DNA of 11,025 nucleotides from Candidatus Ruthturnera sp. (GCA_018648985.1 JABGOT010000092.1:1-11025), one strand, 5' to 3'; positions 1-6,546 are shown, numbered from the stretch's first letter. Made by a program: numbers and translations. The notes: generated by a model not told the origin, from the letters alone.

Positions 1-42
1 TCAGTGATCCCTGTAGAAAACATGCCAAAGCACAAAAGTTAA
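1..42 (+). CDS. narH: C-terminal tail of nitrate reductase beta subunit NarH (partial)
   Basis: Frame 1 is open from the first base and gives 13 residues ending PVENMPKHKS before a TAA at 40-42. The tail is too short to identify by sequence. The name rests on position: it ends 9 bases before narJ, and the usual order is narG-narH-narJ-narI. NarH carries the iron-sulfur clusters that pass electrons from NarI to NarG on the cytoplasmic face of the membrane. Its stop codon overlaps the ribosome-binding site of narJ (AAGGAGA, 41-47), which fits translational coupling. Confidence 0.65.
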   Translation, partial: SVIPVENMPKHKS

Positions 43-51
43 GGAGAAATT

Positions 52-567
52 ATGCAAGTATTTAACGTTTTATCAAGATTGATTGATTACCCGAGTGATG
101 AGTTAATGGAAAACTTAGATTCAGTTATTGAGTTTGTTAGTGACTCAACGGAAATTGACGACAACGAGAAAAAAACCATTATGGAGTTTATCTCTTGGAT
201 GCGTGTCCATACAACAACAGGCATTCAACAGGCCTATGTTGAAACTTTTGACATGGTGCCAGAGCATGACCTGCATTTAACCCACCATATCTTTGGTGAT
301 GATAATGCTCGTGGCCCTGCTTTGATTGATTTATCAGAACATTTTAAAAGCGAAGGGTTAGATTTATTGGAAGGAGAAATTCCAGACTTTTTGCCTCTTA
401 TTCTAGAATATGTATCAACCTTAGATGACATGGAGTCAAGAGTCTTTTTGGGTGATGCTAAAAAGATTATTAAAGTAATAGCGGACAATTTAGATGAGGC
501 CGAAAGTCCTTATGCTAAATTGATTAGGATTATTGAAAAACGCAGTTATTTAGTTGAAGCTGCATAA
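52..567 (+). CDS. narJ: Nitrate reductase assembly chaperone NarJ (molybdenum cofactor assembly)
   Basis: NarJ is a cytoplasmic chaperone of the TorD/NarJ family. It binds apo-NarG and assists cofactor insertion and membrane attachment, but is not part of the final enzyme. The 171-residue product shows the family pattern: an N-terminal YPSDEL segment (13-18), then a core with YVETFD (62-67), LHLTHHIFGDD (74-84), RGPALIDL (87-94) and EIPDFLPLILEY (109-120). It is shorter than E. coli NarJ (about 236 residues), mainly at the C-terminus; shorter NarJ proteins are common. The ATG at 52 has a strong AAGGAGA site 4 bases upstream. It lies between the narH tail and narI in one operon, and its stop overlaps the ribosome-binding site of narI. 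Confidence 0.93.
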   Translation: MQVFNVLSRLIDYPSDELMENLDSVIEFVSDSTEIDDNEKKTIMEFISWMRVHTTTGIQQAYVETFDMVPEHDLHLTHHIFGDDNARGPALIDLSEHFKSEGLDLLEGEIPDFLPLILEYVSTLDDMESRVFLGDAKKIIKVIADNLDEAESPYAKLIRIIEKRSYLVEAA

Positions 568-578
568 GGAGAATAGAA

Positions 579-1298
579 ATGGGATTAGATAATTTTTTAT
601 TTGGGGTTTATCCATATATTGCGGGTGTGGTGTTTATTTTAGGCAGTTGGATTCGATTTGATCGTGAACAATACACTTGGAAGGCTGATTCATCGCAATT
701 GTTAGGTAATAAAGGCATGGTTTTAGCCAGTAATTTATTCCATGTCGGTATTATTGGTATTTTCTTTGGACATGCGGCAGGCATGTTATTACCACATAGT
801 TGGTGGCAGCTAATTGCAACCGATGTTCAACATCAATATATTGCCATTTATGCGGGCATGTTGTTTGGCGGTATGGCGGCAGTAGGTGCAGCATTATTGT
901 TCTATCGCCGTATGACTAATGAGCGTGTTAAAGCAGTGAGTCGACTAAGAGATAACTTTGTTGTTTTCTGGTTATTGATAACAGCTTTGTTAGGCTTGAA
1001 TACAATCTTCGGCTCACTACATCATGCTCAATCTGGTGATGTTCAAACCATGTTGCAACTTGCTGAATATGTAAAAAGCATTGCCACATTAAGTGTGGAC
1101 CCGGCCTTATTAACAGCAGCTGGTGGTGCTAATTTTGTTGACGTGTCGCATACTTATAAACTTCACATGCTATTTGGTATGACGATATTTTTAGTCTTCC
1201 CATTTACTCGTTTGGTTCACGTTTGGTCAGTGCCATTGACGTACCTTATGCGCCCGTATCAAATTATGAGAAGAAAGCGCATCAAAACACATATATAG
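579..1298 (+). CDS. narI: Respiratory nitrate reductase gamma subunit NarI (cytochrome b)
   Basis: NarI is the membrane di-heme cytochrome b subunit. It oxidises quinol at the periplasmic side and passes electrons through NarH to NarG. The 239-residue protein has five hydrophobic segments (about 9-25, 47-71, 86-109, 127-147 and 194-216). Four histidines match the known heme ligands: H55 and H65 in helix 2 (LFHVGIIGIFFGH), and H196 and H214 in the last helix, 18 apart as in E. coli (H187/H205). Length and N-terminus fit the family. The start at 579 is preceded by AAGGAGA overlapping the narJ stop. The gene is followed after 8 bases by the small gene at 1307, so transcription probably continues. 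Confidence 0.96.
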   Translation: MGLDNFLFGVYPYIAGVVFILGSWIRFDREQYTWKADSSQLLGNKGMVLASNLFHVGIIGIFFGHAAGMLLPHSWWQLIATDVQHQYIAIYAGMLFGGMAAVGAALLFYRRMTNERVKAVSRLRDNFVVFWLLITALLGLNTIFGSLHHAQSGDVQTMLQLAEYVKSIATLSVDPALLTAAGGANFVDVSHTYKLHMLFGMTIFLVFPFTRLVHVWSVPLTYLMRPYQIMRRKRIKTHI

Positions 1299-1306
1299 GA
1301 GTTTGA

Positions 1307-1492
1307 ATGTCTTACTTTGAAAGTGTTAAAAAAATGGAAGAAATGGGCGTTAATGACAACTATATCCAAGGTTGGGTTGCTGGTTATCTAAACAACCCTG
1401 AGATTGAAGAGCAAAGAATAACGGATGAATATGAATCAGGTTATGAAGATGGCAAAGAGAAATCAAACGACAATTTTTCAAATTTTATCTAA
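1307..1492 (+). CDS. Small acidic protein of unknown function in the nar operon
   Basis: I do not recognise this 61-residue protein as a named family. It begins MSYFESVKKMEEMGV. It has two aromatic-glycine segments, GWVAGY (22-27) and ESGYEDGKE (43-51), separated by a charged stretch with EEQRITDEYE (34-43). It looks soluble and helical, with no cysteine, signal peptide or membrane segment. Coding is supported by an AGGAG site at 1297-1301, overlapping the narI stop and 5 bases from the ATG. Position between narI and a DsrC-family gene suggests a role tied to Nar or to sulfur relay. That is inference only. Confidence 0.75.
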   Translation: MSYFESVKKMEEMGVNDNYIQGWVAGYLNNPEIEEQRITDEYESGYEDGKEKSNDNFSNFI

Positions 1493-1513
1493 TTATTTTA
1501 AATAGTACTAACA

Positions 1514-1849
1514 ATGAATATTAATGACAAAACAATAGAACTAGACCCTGAGGGATATTTGATCCATCCAGAGGACTGGAACCGTGATGTAGCGCTTGAA
1601 CTAGCCAAATCTGAAAATATAGAACTAGATAATGATTACTGGCTGGTTTTCGACTTTATGCGCCATTACTACAATGACAATGGTGTTGCGCCTGACGTTC
1701 GTCACACAACCAAACAAATGACAGCTGACTTTAATATAGATAAAAAAGTTGCTAAAGCAAAATTGTTTACCATGTTTCCTTATGGCTATGTTAAACAAGC
1801 TTGCAAGGTATCGGGTATGAGACGACCAAGAGGCTGGAGCACCGGTTAA
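1514..1849 (+). CDS. DsrC/TusE-family protein lacking the C-terminal cysteine
   Basis: This 111-residue protein belongs to the DsrC/TusE/RspA family of small sulfur-trafficking proteins. Supporting segments are DPEGYLIHPEDWN near the N-terminus (11-23), DFMRHYYND (47-55), the middle region VAPDVRHTTKQ (58-68), and the C-terminal FPYGYVKQACKVSGMRRPRG (88-107). True DsrC has two cysteines 11 residues apart in a mobile C-terminal arm that form a trisulfide with sulfur. TusE keeps only the penultimate one. Here the inner cysteine (C97) is present, but the outer position is W108 (codon TGG, one base from a Cys codon) and the tail ends WSTG. It therefore cannot carry the DsrC disulfide or trisulfide and is neither classical DsrC nor TusE. 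There is no clear ribosome-binding site. It probably ends the narGHJI transcript, so a regulatory or accessory function is more likely than sulfur oxidation itself. Confidence 0.9.
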   Translation: MNINDKTIELDPEGYLIHPEDWNRDVALELAKSENIELDNDYWLVFDFMRHYYNDNGVAPDVRHTTKQMTADFNIDKKVAKAKLFTMFPYGYVKQACKVSGMRRPRGWSTG

Positions 1850-1915
1850 CCTTTTAGCAGGGCAGTCTCCTAACAAACCCACCCTCAATTATGCGACTGC
1901 CCTGCTAAAAGGTTA
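1847..1915. repeat. Perfect 21-bp inverted repeat with 27-base loop
   Basis: The left arm (1847-1867) and right arm (1895-1915) are exact reverse complements, 21 of 21. They share the core TTTTAGCAGGGCAGTC and enclose a 27-base loop (1868-1894). The left arm starts with the T of the dsrC-like stop codon, so the hairpin immediately follows translation. It could end or stabilise the nar transcript. However, the plus strand after the right arm reads TTAAAAAATTG rather than a T-run, so it is not a textbook intrinsic terminator. The arm length and long loop would also suit a small mobile or repetitive element. There are no clear target-site duplications: a GGTTA repeat at the edges follows from a GGTTAACC palindrome on the left. 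Confidence 0.9.
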
Positions 1916-1975
1916 TTAAAAAATTGCCTCACACGCACTCACTTAAAACTCAACAATTCAGGTATCTTGGGAAAG

Positions 1976-2458
1976 ATGGAAACTAAAGAATTAGTCATAT
2001 CAGCCATTGGCGCTTTTATTGCTGTTGCGATGGCAGGTTTTTTCTCTAATGTTATCTTAGAAAGTACTGGATCACCCCTTATTATTGCCTCTGCTGGTGC
2101 CTCTGCCATGCTTATGTTTGGTCTGCCTCATGCGCCTGTTTCACGACCCTGGAATTTAATTGGCGGGCATACCGTATCAGCCATTGTGGGTGTTAGTTGT
2201 TATTATTTGATTCCTGATACTTTGTTGTCAACCTCAGTTGCAATACCACTTGCTTTAGTGGTTATGCATTTATTGAAATGCATGCATCCACCTGGTGGTG
2301 CCAGCGCAGTTACAGCAATTATTGGCGGTCAAGCCATTCACCAGCTTGGCTATATGTTTGTTGTTATTCCAATATTTTTTAACTCTTTAATTTTATTGAT
2401 TGTGGCTATTTCAGTCGCAAGTTTTAGAGATAAAAACCCATTTGAAGACCTGCTCTAA
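1976..2458 (+). CDS. HPP-family membrane protein, candidate nitrite transporter
   Basis: This 160-residue protein carries the motif that names the HPP family, CMHPPGGASAVTAIIGG (102-118, HPP at 104-106), and the companion segment PHAPVSRPWNLIGGH (51-65). It has four to five hydrophobic segments (about 7-27, 34-50, 63-79, 86-101 and 125-149), as expected for this inner-membrane family. Some cyanobacterial and chloroplast HPP proteins transport nitrite. Placement beside nar genes makes nitrite movement a reasonable guess, but the substrate cannot be read from sequence. I chose ATG 1976; a TTG at 1967 would add three residues (MGK). Neither start has a good ribosome-binding site (GGGA at 1969-1972 is only 3 bases from the ATG). 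Its stop overlaps the convergent moaD stop by 4 bases. Confidence 0.85.
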   Translation: METKELVISAIGAFIAVAMAGFFSNVILESTGSPLIIASAGASAMLMFGLPHAPVSRPWNLIGGHTVSAIVGVSCYYLIPDTLLSTSVAIPLALVVMHLLKCMHPPGGASAVTAIIGGQAIHQLGYMFVVIPIFFNSLILLIVAISVASFRDKNPFEDLL

Positions 2459-2691
2459 CCACCAGTAACAGGCGGATAAAAAGCCACTTCATCGCTGTTT
2501 GTAAGAACCGTTGAAGCATTAGCCATTTCTTGATTAACTGCACACAAAATATTATTCGGAAAATAGTGGTCACCATATTTTTCCACCAACAATGAGCGCA
2601 ACTCACCGGCAGTCATACCACTACTAATGGTTATATCCTCACCAGAGACCTTTGTGGTTTCTTTTAGTGAAGCAAAGTAGAGTACTTTCAT
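2455..2691 (-). CDS. moaD: Molybdopterin synthase sulfur carrier subunit MoaD
   Basis: MoaD is the small subunit of molybdopterin synthase. Its C-terminal Gly-Gly is adenylated and thiocarboxylated, then donates sulfur to cyclic pyranopterin monophosphate bound to MoaE. The 78-residue product has the ubiquitin-like pattern: MKVLYFASLKE at the start, LRSLLVEKYG in the middle, CAVNQ, then NSDEVAFYPPVTGG at the end. The terminal GG (77-78) is essential in the family and is intact. The start codon overlaps the moaA stop as ATGA (2688-2691), and a GGAG lies upstream inside moaA. It is the last gene of the minus-strand moeA-moaC-moaA-moaD operon. Its partner moaE is elsewhere, at 6091-6540. Confidence 0.95.
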   Translation of the reverse strand: MKVLYFASLKETTKVSGEDITISSGMTAGELRSLLVEKYGDHYFPNNILCAVNQEMANASTVLTNSDEVAFYPPVTGG

Positions 2692-3686
2692 CCGCCAATC
2701 TCCGCCATTTGCCTGTTGCTGATATTATCAACAACAGAATTAAACACGTGTTTCTCTGGTTTTTTATTAATAGCATTCATGATCATAGCTTTAATCGCCT
2801 CATCACTCAAATCTGAGCGTACAGCATCTTTTAGTGAAATAGAGTCTTCTTGCCCAAGGCATAAAATCAAATCCCCTTTTGCGGTAAGTCTGACACGATT
2901 ACAAGTCTGACAGAAATGGTTAGACACTGCGCTAATAACACCAACACTAGATTGAGTGTTATCAATCTTAAAACTACTGGCTGGGCCGTCAGTTTTAGAG
3001 GAAGCGATTGGCGTTAGTTTGCCTTTTAAATGTTGGGTAATTTTTGAGAGTAATTCTTTCTCACTGATGTGTTGAGCGCTAGCCTCGATGCCTGCATTAC
3101 CAATAGGCATGGTTTCAATGAAACGGATGTCAATGCCTTTGTCAATCGCAAAATCAATTAAAGATTCTATTTCATCGTCATTCACACCGCGCATAGCAAC
3201 TACGTTGAGCTTGATAGGGCTCATGCCAGCTTTGATTGCCTCATCAATGCCATTCATTACTTCAGCAATATCGCCACCGCGCGTAATCTCTTTGAAGCGT
3301 TCAGGGATAAGAGAGTCGATTGAGATATTAACTCGGTTAATGCCATTTTTAAACAATTTGTCAGCAAACTTGCCTAGTAGGTGTGCATTGGTGGAAAGTG
3401 GCACATCAGTAATGCCATCAACACTACTGATTAATTTTGCAATTTTAACAATACCTCTGCGTAACAAGGGCTCACCACCTGTAACGCGAACTTTGCTAAT
3501 ACCAAGTTCGGCAAATAGCCTAACAATGCGCTGAATGTCTTCATAACTAAGAATGTCTTCACGCTTACAATTAGGTGTGTGCTCAGCATCTCGACAGTAA
3601 AAGCAGCGATAATTACAATGCTCGGTAATCGAGATTCTAAGGTAGCTGATCTCGCGACCAAACTTATCAATCAGTTTATTTTTCAT
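2688..3686 (-). CDS. moaA: GTP 3',8-cyclase MoaA (radical SAM)
   Basis: MoaA catalyses the first committed step of molybdenum cofactor synthesis, the radical rearrangement of GTP to 3',8-cyclo-7,8-dihydro-GTP. The 332-residue product has the radical-SAM cluster motif CNYRCFYC, with Cys at 24, 28 and 31 (the same numbers as in E. coli MoaA). TGGEP follows for SAM binding. The second cluster is at the C-terminus, with Cys at 259, 262 and 276 (CQTCNRVRL, then LILC). The chain ends in IGG, the conserved Gly-Gly tail needed for activity. I chose ATG at 3686 because it reproduces the family cysteine numbering. An in-frame GTG at 3719 would add 11 residues with no conserved feature. The start lies inside the moaC 3' end (11-base overlap), and the stop overlaps moaD by ATGA. 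Confidence 0.96.
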   Translation of the reverse strand: MKNKLIDKFGREISYLRISITEHCNYRCFYCRDAEHTPNCKREDILSYEDIQRIVRLFAELGISKVRVTGGEPLLRRGIVKIAKLISSVDGITDVPLSTNAHLLGKFADKLFKNGINRVNISIDSLIPERFKEITRGGDIAEVMNGIDEAIKAGMSPIKLNVVAMRGVNDDEIESLIDFAIDKGIDIRFIETMPIGNAGIEASAQHISEKELLSKITQHLKGKLTPIASSKTDGPASSFKIDNTQSSVGVISAVSNHFCQTCNRVRLTAKGDLILCLGQEDSISLKDAVRSDLSDEAIKAMIMNAINKKPEKHVFNSVVDNISNRQMAEIGG

Positions 3687-4158
3687 GATCTTCAAGCTTC
3701 CAAAACCCTGATTTACCACCTTGTTTTTCTAGTAGTTGCACATCAGTGACACGCATAAATCTATCAACAGCCTTGCACATGTCATAAATGGTTAGCGCCG
3801 CTATACTTGCAGCAGTAAGTGCTTCCATTTCTACGCCAGTTTGTGCATTAAGTTTGGCCATCGTTGTAATTTGTACACCGCACTCAATGAATTCAAATTC
3901 AACACTAATTTTTGATAGATTTAGGCTGTGGCACATTGGGATTAAATGGTGCGTTTGCTTTGCCGCCATAATGCCGGCAATTCTCGCAACTGCTAAGACG
4001 TCACCTTTTTTAAAATCATTATCTTTGATTTTTTTAAGCGTTTCAGCTTTCATTAAAATTTTGGCAGTTGCCTTGGCAATACGCGTGGTGGTATCTTTGC
4101 TGGATACATCCACCATATTGGCTTCGCCATTGGTGTTGACGTGGGTTAATTCGCTCAT
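3676..4158 (-). CDS. moaC: Cyclic pyranopterin monophosphate synthase MoaC
   Basis: MoaC converts the MoaA product to cyclic pyranopterin monophosphate in the cytoplasm. The 160-residue protein matches the family along its length: MVDVSSKD (15-22), GIMAAKQTHHLIPMCHSL (62-79) and TGVEMEALTAASIAALTIYD (107-126), with DMCKAVDR at 126-133 and a GGKSG near the C-terminus. Residues corresponding to catalytic K51, H77, D128 and K131 of E. coli are present (K51, H77, D126 and K129 here). Its ATG overlaps the moeA stop (ATGA, 4155-4158), and its 3' end overlaps moaA by 11 bases, so the three are very likely translated from one message. Confidence 0.97.
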   Translation of the reverse strand: MSELTHVNTNGEANMVDVSSKDTTTRIAKATAKILMKAETLKKIKDNDFKKGDVLAVARIAGIMAAKQTHHLIPMCHSLNLSKISVEFEFIECGVQITTMAKLNAQTGVEMEALTAASIAALTIYDMCKAVDRFMRVTDVQLLEKQGGKSGFWKLEDHEK

Positions 4159-5420
4159 AGCATCATCTCGGATAAGGGGTAAAAATTCAAAATTTCACCT
4201 GATTTAAAAGTTGTTTTTTCAGGAATTTCTATTAGGCCATCTGCCCAAACCATAGAAGACAGAATATCAGAGCCTTGCTTTGGATATTGGCTAGCTTTTG
4301 CAGGTGCAGTGTTATGATCAAGACACACACGTATAAATTCACGCCTAGGCTTAGAGCGATGCCAATCAAAATTTGCCTCAACTCTAACTGTGGTATTGAG
4401 ATAATCACTTACACCCTGCATCTTTTTAATAAAAGGGCGTGCAAAAAGTAAAAAAGTCACCATTGCCGATACAGGGTTTCCTGGTAGGCCAATAAATGCA
4501 GAATCACCCACATTACCAAATGCAAGTGGCTTTCCAGGTTTCATTTTAATACGCCATAAACTTAGTTCGCCCAGTTTTTCTACAGCAGGCTTAACATGGT
4601 CTTCTTCACCAACAGAAACACCGCCAGTAGTTATAACTAAATCACACTCAGCACTGAGTCTTTCCAATGCGCTACACGTTGCATCAAGTGTGTCTTCCAC
4701 ATTGCCTAAATTAACAACCTCACAACCCAATTTGTTGAGAAGTGCCACCAAAGAATAACGGTTAGAATTAAAAATCTGCCCTGCTTCTAGCGCCCTTCCA
4801 GGCTCGACTAATTCATCTCCAGTAAAAAATACACCGACTTTAATTTTATTAAATACTTCTAAAACATTAACACCAACCGATGCAGCTAAAGCGATCGCTT
4901 GTGGTTGTAGTTTTAAACCAACTTGTAAAATAACCGAACCAGATTGGATGTCATTACCCATCGGTCTGATGTTTTCGTTATAGGCTATTGGACGATAAAT
5001 CTCAATCTTCGAGCCTTTCTCAATTAGCTCACACTCCTCTTGCATAATAATAGTATTGGCGCCTTCTGGTACAGGGGCTCCGGTAAAGATACGTGCTGCA
5101 CAACCAGGTGCCAGCACATTACCAATACTGCCTGCAGGGATACGATCGGTAATTTCAAACGCCACACCGCCAGCAACACCAAGTTGATCCTCTTGCAAAT
5201 GAAGTGCATAGCCATCCATCGCAGAATTATCGAAACCAGGTACATTAATAGTGGCGCGTACATCGGTAGCCAAAACTCTATCGAGAGCATCATCAAGCAT
5301 CACCATTTGGGTAGTATTTATGACCCTTGCAGAGCCAATCAACAATGCTAGAGCTTCACTGGTAGAAATCAATGACTGCGGTATTTCGTCGCAGGCACAA
5401 TCAGCTTGTTGTTGTTTCAT
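4155..5420 (-). CDS. moeA: Molybdopterin molybdenumtransferase MoeA
   Basis: MoeA inserts molybdate into adenylylated molybdopterin. The 421-residue product is close to E. coli MoeA (411). It shows the family motifs in order: PGFDNSAMDGYA (61-72), the segment IFTGAPVPEGAN (111-122), RPMGNDI (152-158), FFTGDELVEPG (198-208), TTGGVSVGEEDHVKPA (264-279), KPGKPLAFG (294-302) and GLPGNPVSAM (311-320). The N-terminus carries CACDEIPQSLISTSEAL, where two extra cysteines (8 and 10) precede the usual start of similarity; a metal role is only speculation. It is the first gene of the minus-strand operon, starts from the divergent region shared with mobA, and has no obvious ribosome-binding site. MogA/MoaB, which would supply the adenylylated substrate, is not in the window. 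Confidence 0.96.
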   Translation of the reverse strand: MKQQQADCACDEIPQSLISTSEALALLIGSARVINTTQMVMLDDALDRVLATDVRATINVPGFDNSAMDGYALHLQEDQLGVAGGVAFEITDRIPAGSIGNVLAPGCAARIFTGAPVPEGANTIIMQEECELIEKGSKIEIYRPIAYNENIRPMGNDIQSGSVILQVGLKLQPQAIALAASVGVNVLEVFNKIKVGVFFTGDELVEPGRALEAGQIFNSNRYSLVALLNKLGCEVVNLGNVEDTLDATCSALERLSAECDLVITTGGVSVGEEDHVKPAVEKLGELSLWRIKMKPGKPLAFGNVGDSAFIGLPGNPVSAMVTFLLFARPFIKKMQGVSDYLNTTVRVEANFDWHRSKPRREFIRVCLDHNTAPAKASQYPKQGSDILSSMVWADGLIEIPEKTTFKSGEILNFYPLSEMML

Positions 5421-5509
5421 AATAAATGTACGGTCTATTTTTTATAATTAAAATTATCTGTTTGATTGTATCATACGGCTTATATATTTGTCGATAACAA
5501 CATACTCAC
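5421..5509. promoter_or_regulatory. Divergent moeA / mobA promoter region
   Basis: This 89-base AT-rich gap separates two genes pointing away from each other, so both promoters must lie here or inside the genes. On the plus strand, TTGATT (5462-5467) and TATATT (5483-5488) could serve mobA, though with a short 15-base spacer. On the minus strand, TATAAA (5446-5441) is a possible -10 for moeA without a good -35. An imperfect palindrome TTGATTGTATCAT (5462-5474) resembles an FNR site but has 3 rather than 4 central bases. Neither gene has a visible ribosome-binding site. The location is firm; the individual elements are weak. Confidence 0.45.
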
Positions 5510-6094
5510 ATGAAAAGTATAACCAAAAAAGACGTTACTGCCGTTATCCTTTCAGGAGGCCGGGCCACCCGTATGGGCGGACAAAACAAGGGCCTGATTC
5601 TGTTTAAAGACAAACCCTTAATCAGTTATGTGACTAATGTTGTTAGCGAAAATGTTAATAGTATATTGGTGAGCGCCAATAAAAACCTTGACCTTTATCA
5701 AGAGTTTGGCACTGTCATTGCCGATGATTTGGCAGATTTTCAGGGGCCACTCGCCGGTATTTCTAAAGCAATGCACTTTGCTAATACTCCGTATTTATTG
5801 GTGTTGCCTTGTGATGGACCCTTTGTTAGTAGCCTATTGCTTGAACGACTAATTCAATCAATGCAGCAAAATGAAGTAGATATTTGTGTTGCTAGCAATG
5901 GCGATAAAATTCACCCAACCTACTCACTCATTAATATTACTTTAAAAGATAATTTAGATAAGTTTTTACAAACAGGTGGGCGTAAATTTGGTCTTTGGCT
6001 TGAAAATAACAACGCACTTAAGGTTGATTTTTCAGATCAGCCAGATATTTTTATCAATCTTAATTCACCGCAAGATTTTGCTGATGCAGATTAA
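5510..6094 (+). CDS. mobA: Molybdenum cofactor guanylyltransferase MobA
   Basis: MobA transfers GMP from GTP to Mo-molybdopterin to build the bis-MGD cofactor used by NarG and NapA. At 194 residues it has the same length as the E. coli protein. The nucleotide-binding signature LSGGRATRMGGQNKG (14-28) is intact, with K28 in the expected place. It is followed by DDLADFQGPLAGI (72-84), the metal-site LPCDGPF (99-105, D102), and a C-terminal NLNSPQDF (183-190) typical of MobA. It starts at ATG 5510 with no clear ribosome-binding site. It is transcribed away from moeA and converges with moaE, the two stop codons overlapping by 4 bases. Confidence 0.96.
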   Translation: MKSITKKDVTAVILSGGRATRMGGQNKGLILFKDKPLISYVTNVVSENVNSILVSANKNLDLYQEFGTVIADDLADFQGPLAGISKAMHFANTPYLLVLPCDGPFVSSLLLERLIQSMQQNEVDICVASNGDKIHPTYSLINITLKDNLDKFLQTGGRKFGLWLENNNALKVDFSDQPDIFINLNSPQDFADAD

Positions 6095-6540
6095 CGCCAA
6101 CGGTCTTTTTGCTTGTTGTCACTAGCCTTGGCTTCTACCCACTTACTCTCATTTTCAGTGTGTTCTTTTTTCCAAAAAGGTGCTTGCGTTTTTAAATAAT
6201 CCATAATAAATTCACAAGACTCAAAAGCCGATTGACGGTGTGTACTGGTGGTAATAACCAATACAATTTGATCATTAATTTGCAAATCACCCACACGATG
6301 AATAATGGTGATATTGCCAATCTCCCACCTATTTTTAGCTTGGTTGGCGATAGACTCCAGTGCTTTTTCGGTCATGCCGGGGTAGTGCTCTAGTGTCATC
6401 TTTTGGATAGATTCACCCTCCAGATCTCGCACAGTGCCAACAAAACTAACCACCGCACCAATATTACTATCAGTACCTCTAGCCAAAGACACTTCAGCAT
6501 TGAGGTCAAAATCTTGGGGCTGTACAACTATTTTATTCAT
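6091..6540 (-). CDS. moaE: Molybdopterin synthase catalytic subunit MoaE
   Basis: MoaE is the large subunit of molybdopterin synthase. It binds cyclic pyranopterin monophosphate and receives two sulfurs from MoaD-thiocarboxylate. The 149-residue protein shows GAVVSFVGTVRD (28-39), LEHYPGM (50-56), IIHRVGDL (79-86), and HRQSAFESCEFIMDYLKTQA followed by PFWKKE (101-126). K117 and K124 correspond to the E. coli active-site lysines 119 and 126. ATG 6540 is the only plausible start: an in-frame stop lies 3 codons upstream span (6544-6546), and the sequence before it has no ribosome-binding site. The gene is separate from moaA/C/D, and its upstream region contains an FNR-type site centred 42.5 bases from the start. 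Confidence 0.96.
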   Translation of the reverse strand: MNKIVVQPQDFDLNAEVSLARGTDSNIGAVVSFVGTVRDLEGESIQKMTLEHYPGMTEKALESIANQAKNRWEIGNITIIHRVGDLQINDQIVLVITTSTHRQSAFESCEFIMDYLKTQAPFWKKEHTENESKWVEAKASDNKQKDRWR

Positions 6541-6546
6541 AGTCTA

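Noticed and set aside
1847..1915. Reading the 21-bp inverted repeat as a standard rho-independent terminator
   Set aside because: No T-run follows the right arm on the plus strand, and the 27-base loop is too long for a typical terminator. It is listed as a repeat instead.
1916..1975. Promoter for the HPP gene
   Set aside because: TTGCCT at 1924-1929 could be a -35, but no acceptable -10 lies at the right distance, so no promoter was called.
3088..3534. Long plus-strand open frame of 148 codons opposite moaA
   Set aside because: It lies entirely within the clearly coding moaA gene on the other strand and its translation shows no family features. The same applies to other antisense frames over narJ, moaC, moeA, napG, napH and napA.
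3687..3719. Longer MoaA start at GTG 3719
   Set aside because: The extra 11 residues lie inside moaC and match nothing conserved. ATG 3686 gives cysteines at 24, 28 and 31, as in E. coli MoaA.
5462..5474. FNR-like palindrome TTGATTGTATCAT between moeA and mobA
   Set aside because: The half-sites are separated by 3 bases instead of 4 and the right half has a mismatch, so it does not fit the FNR dimer geometry.
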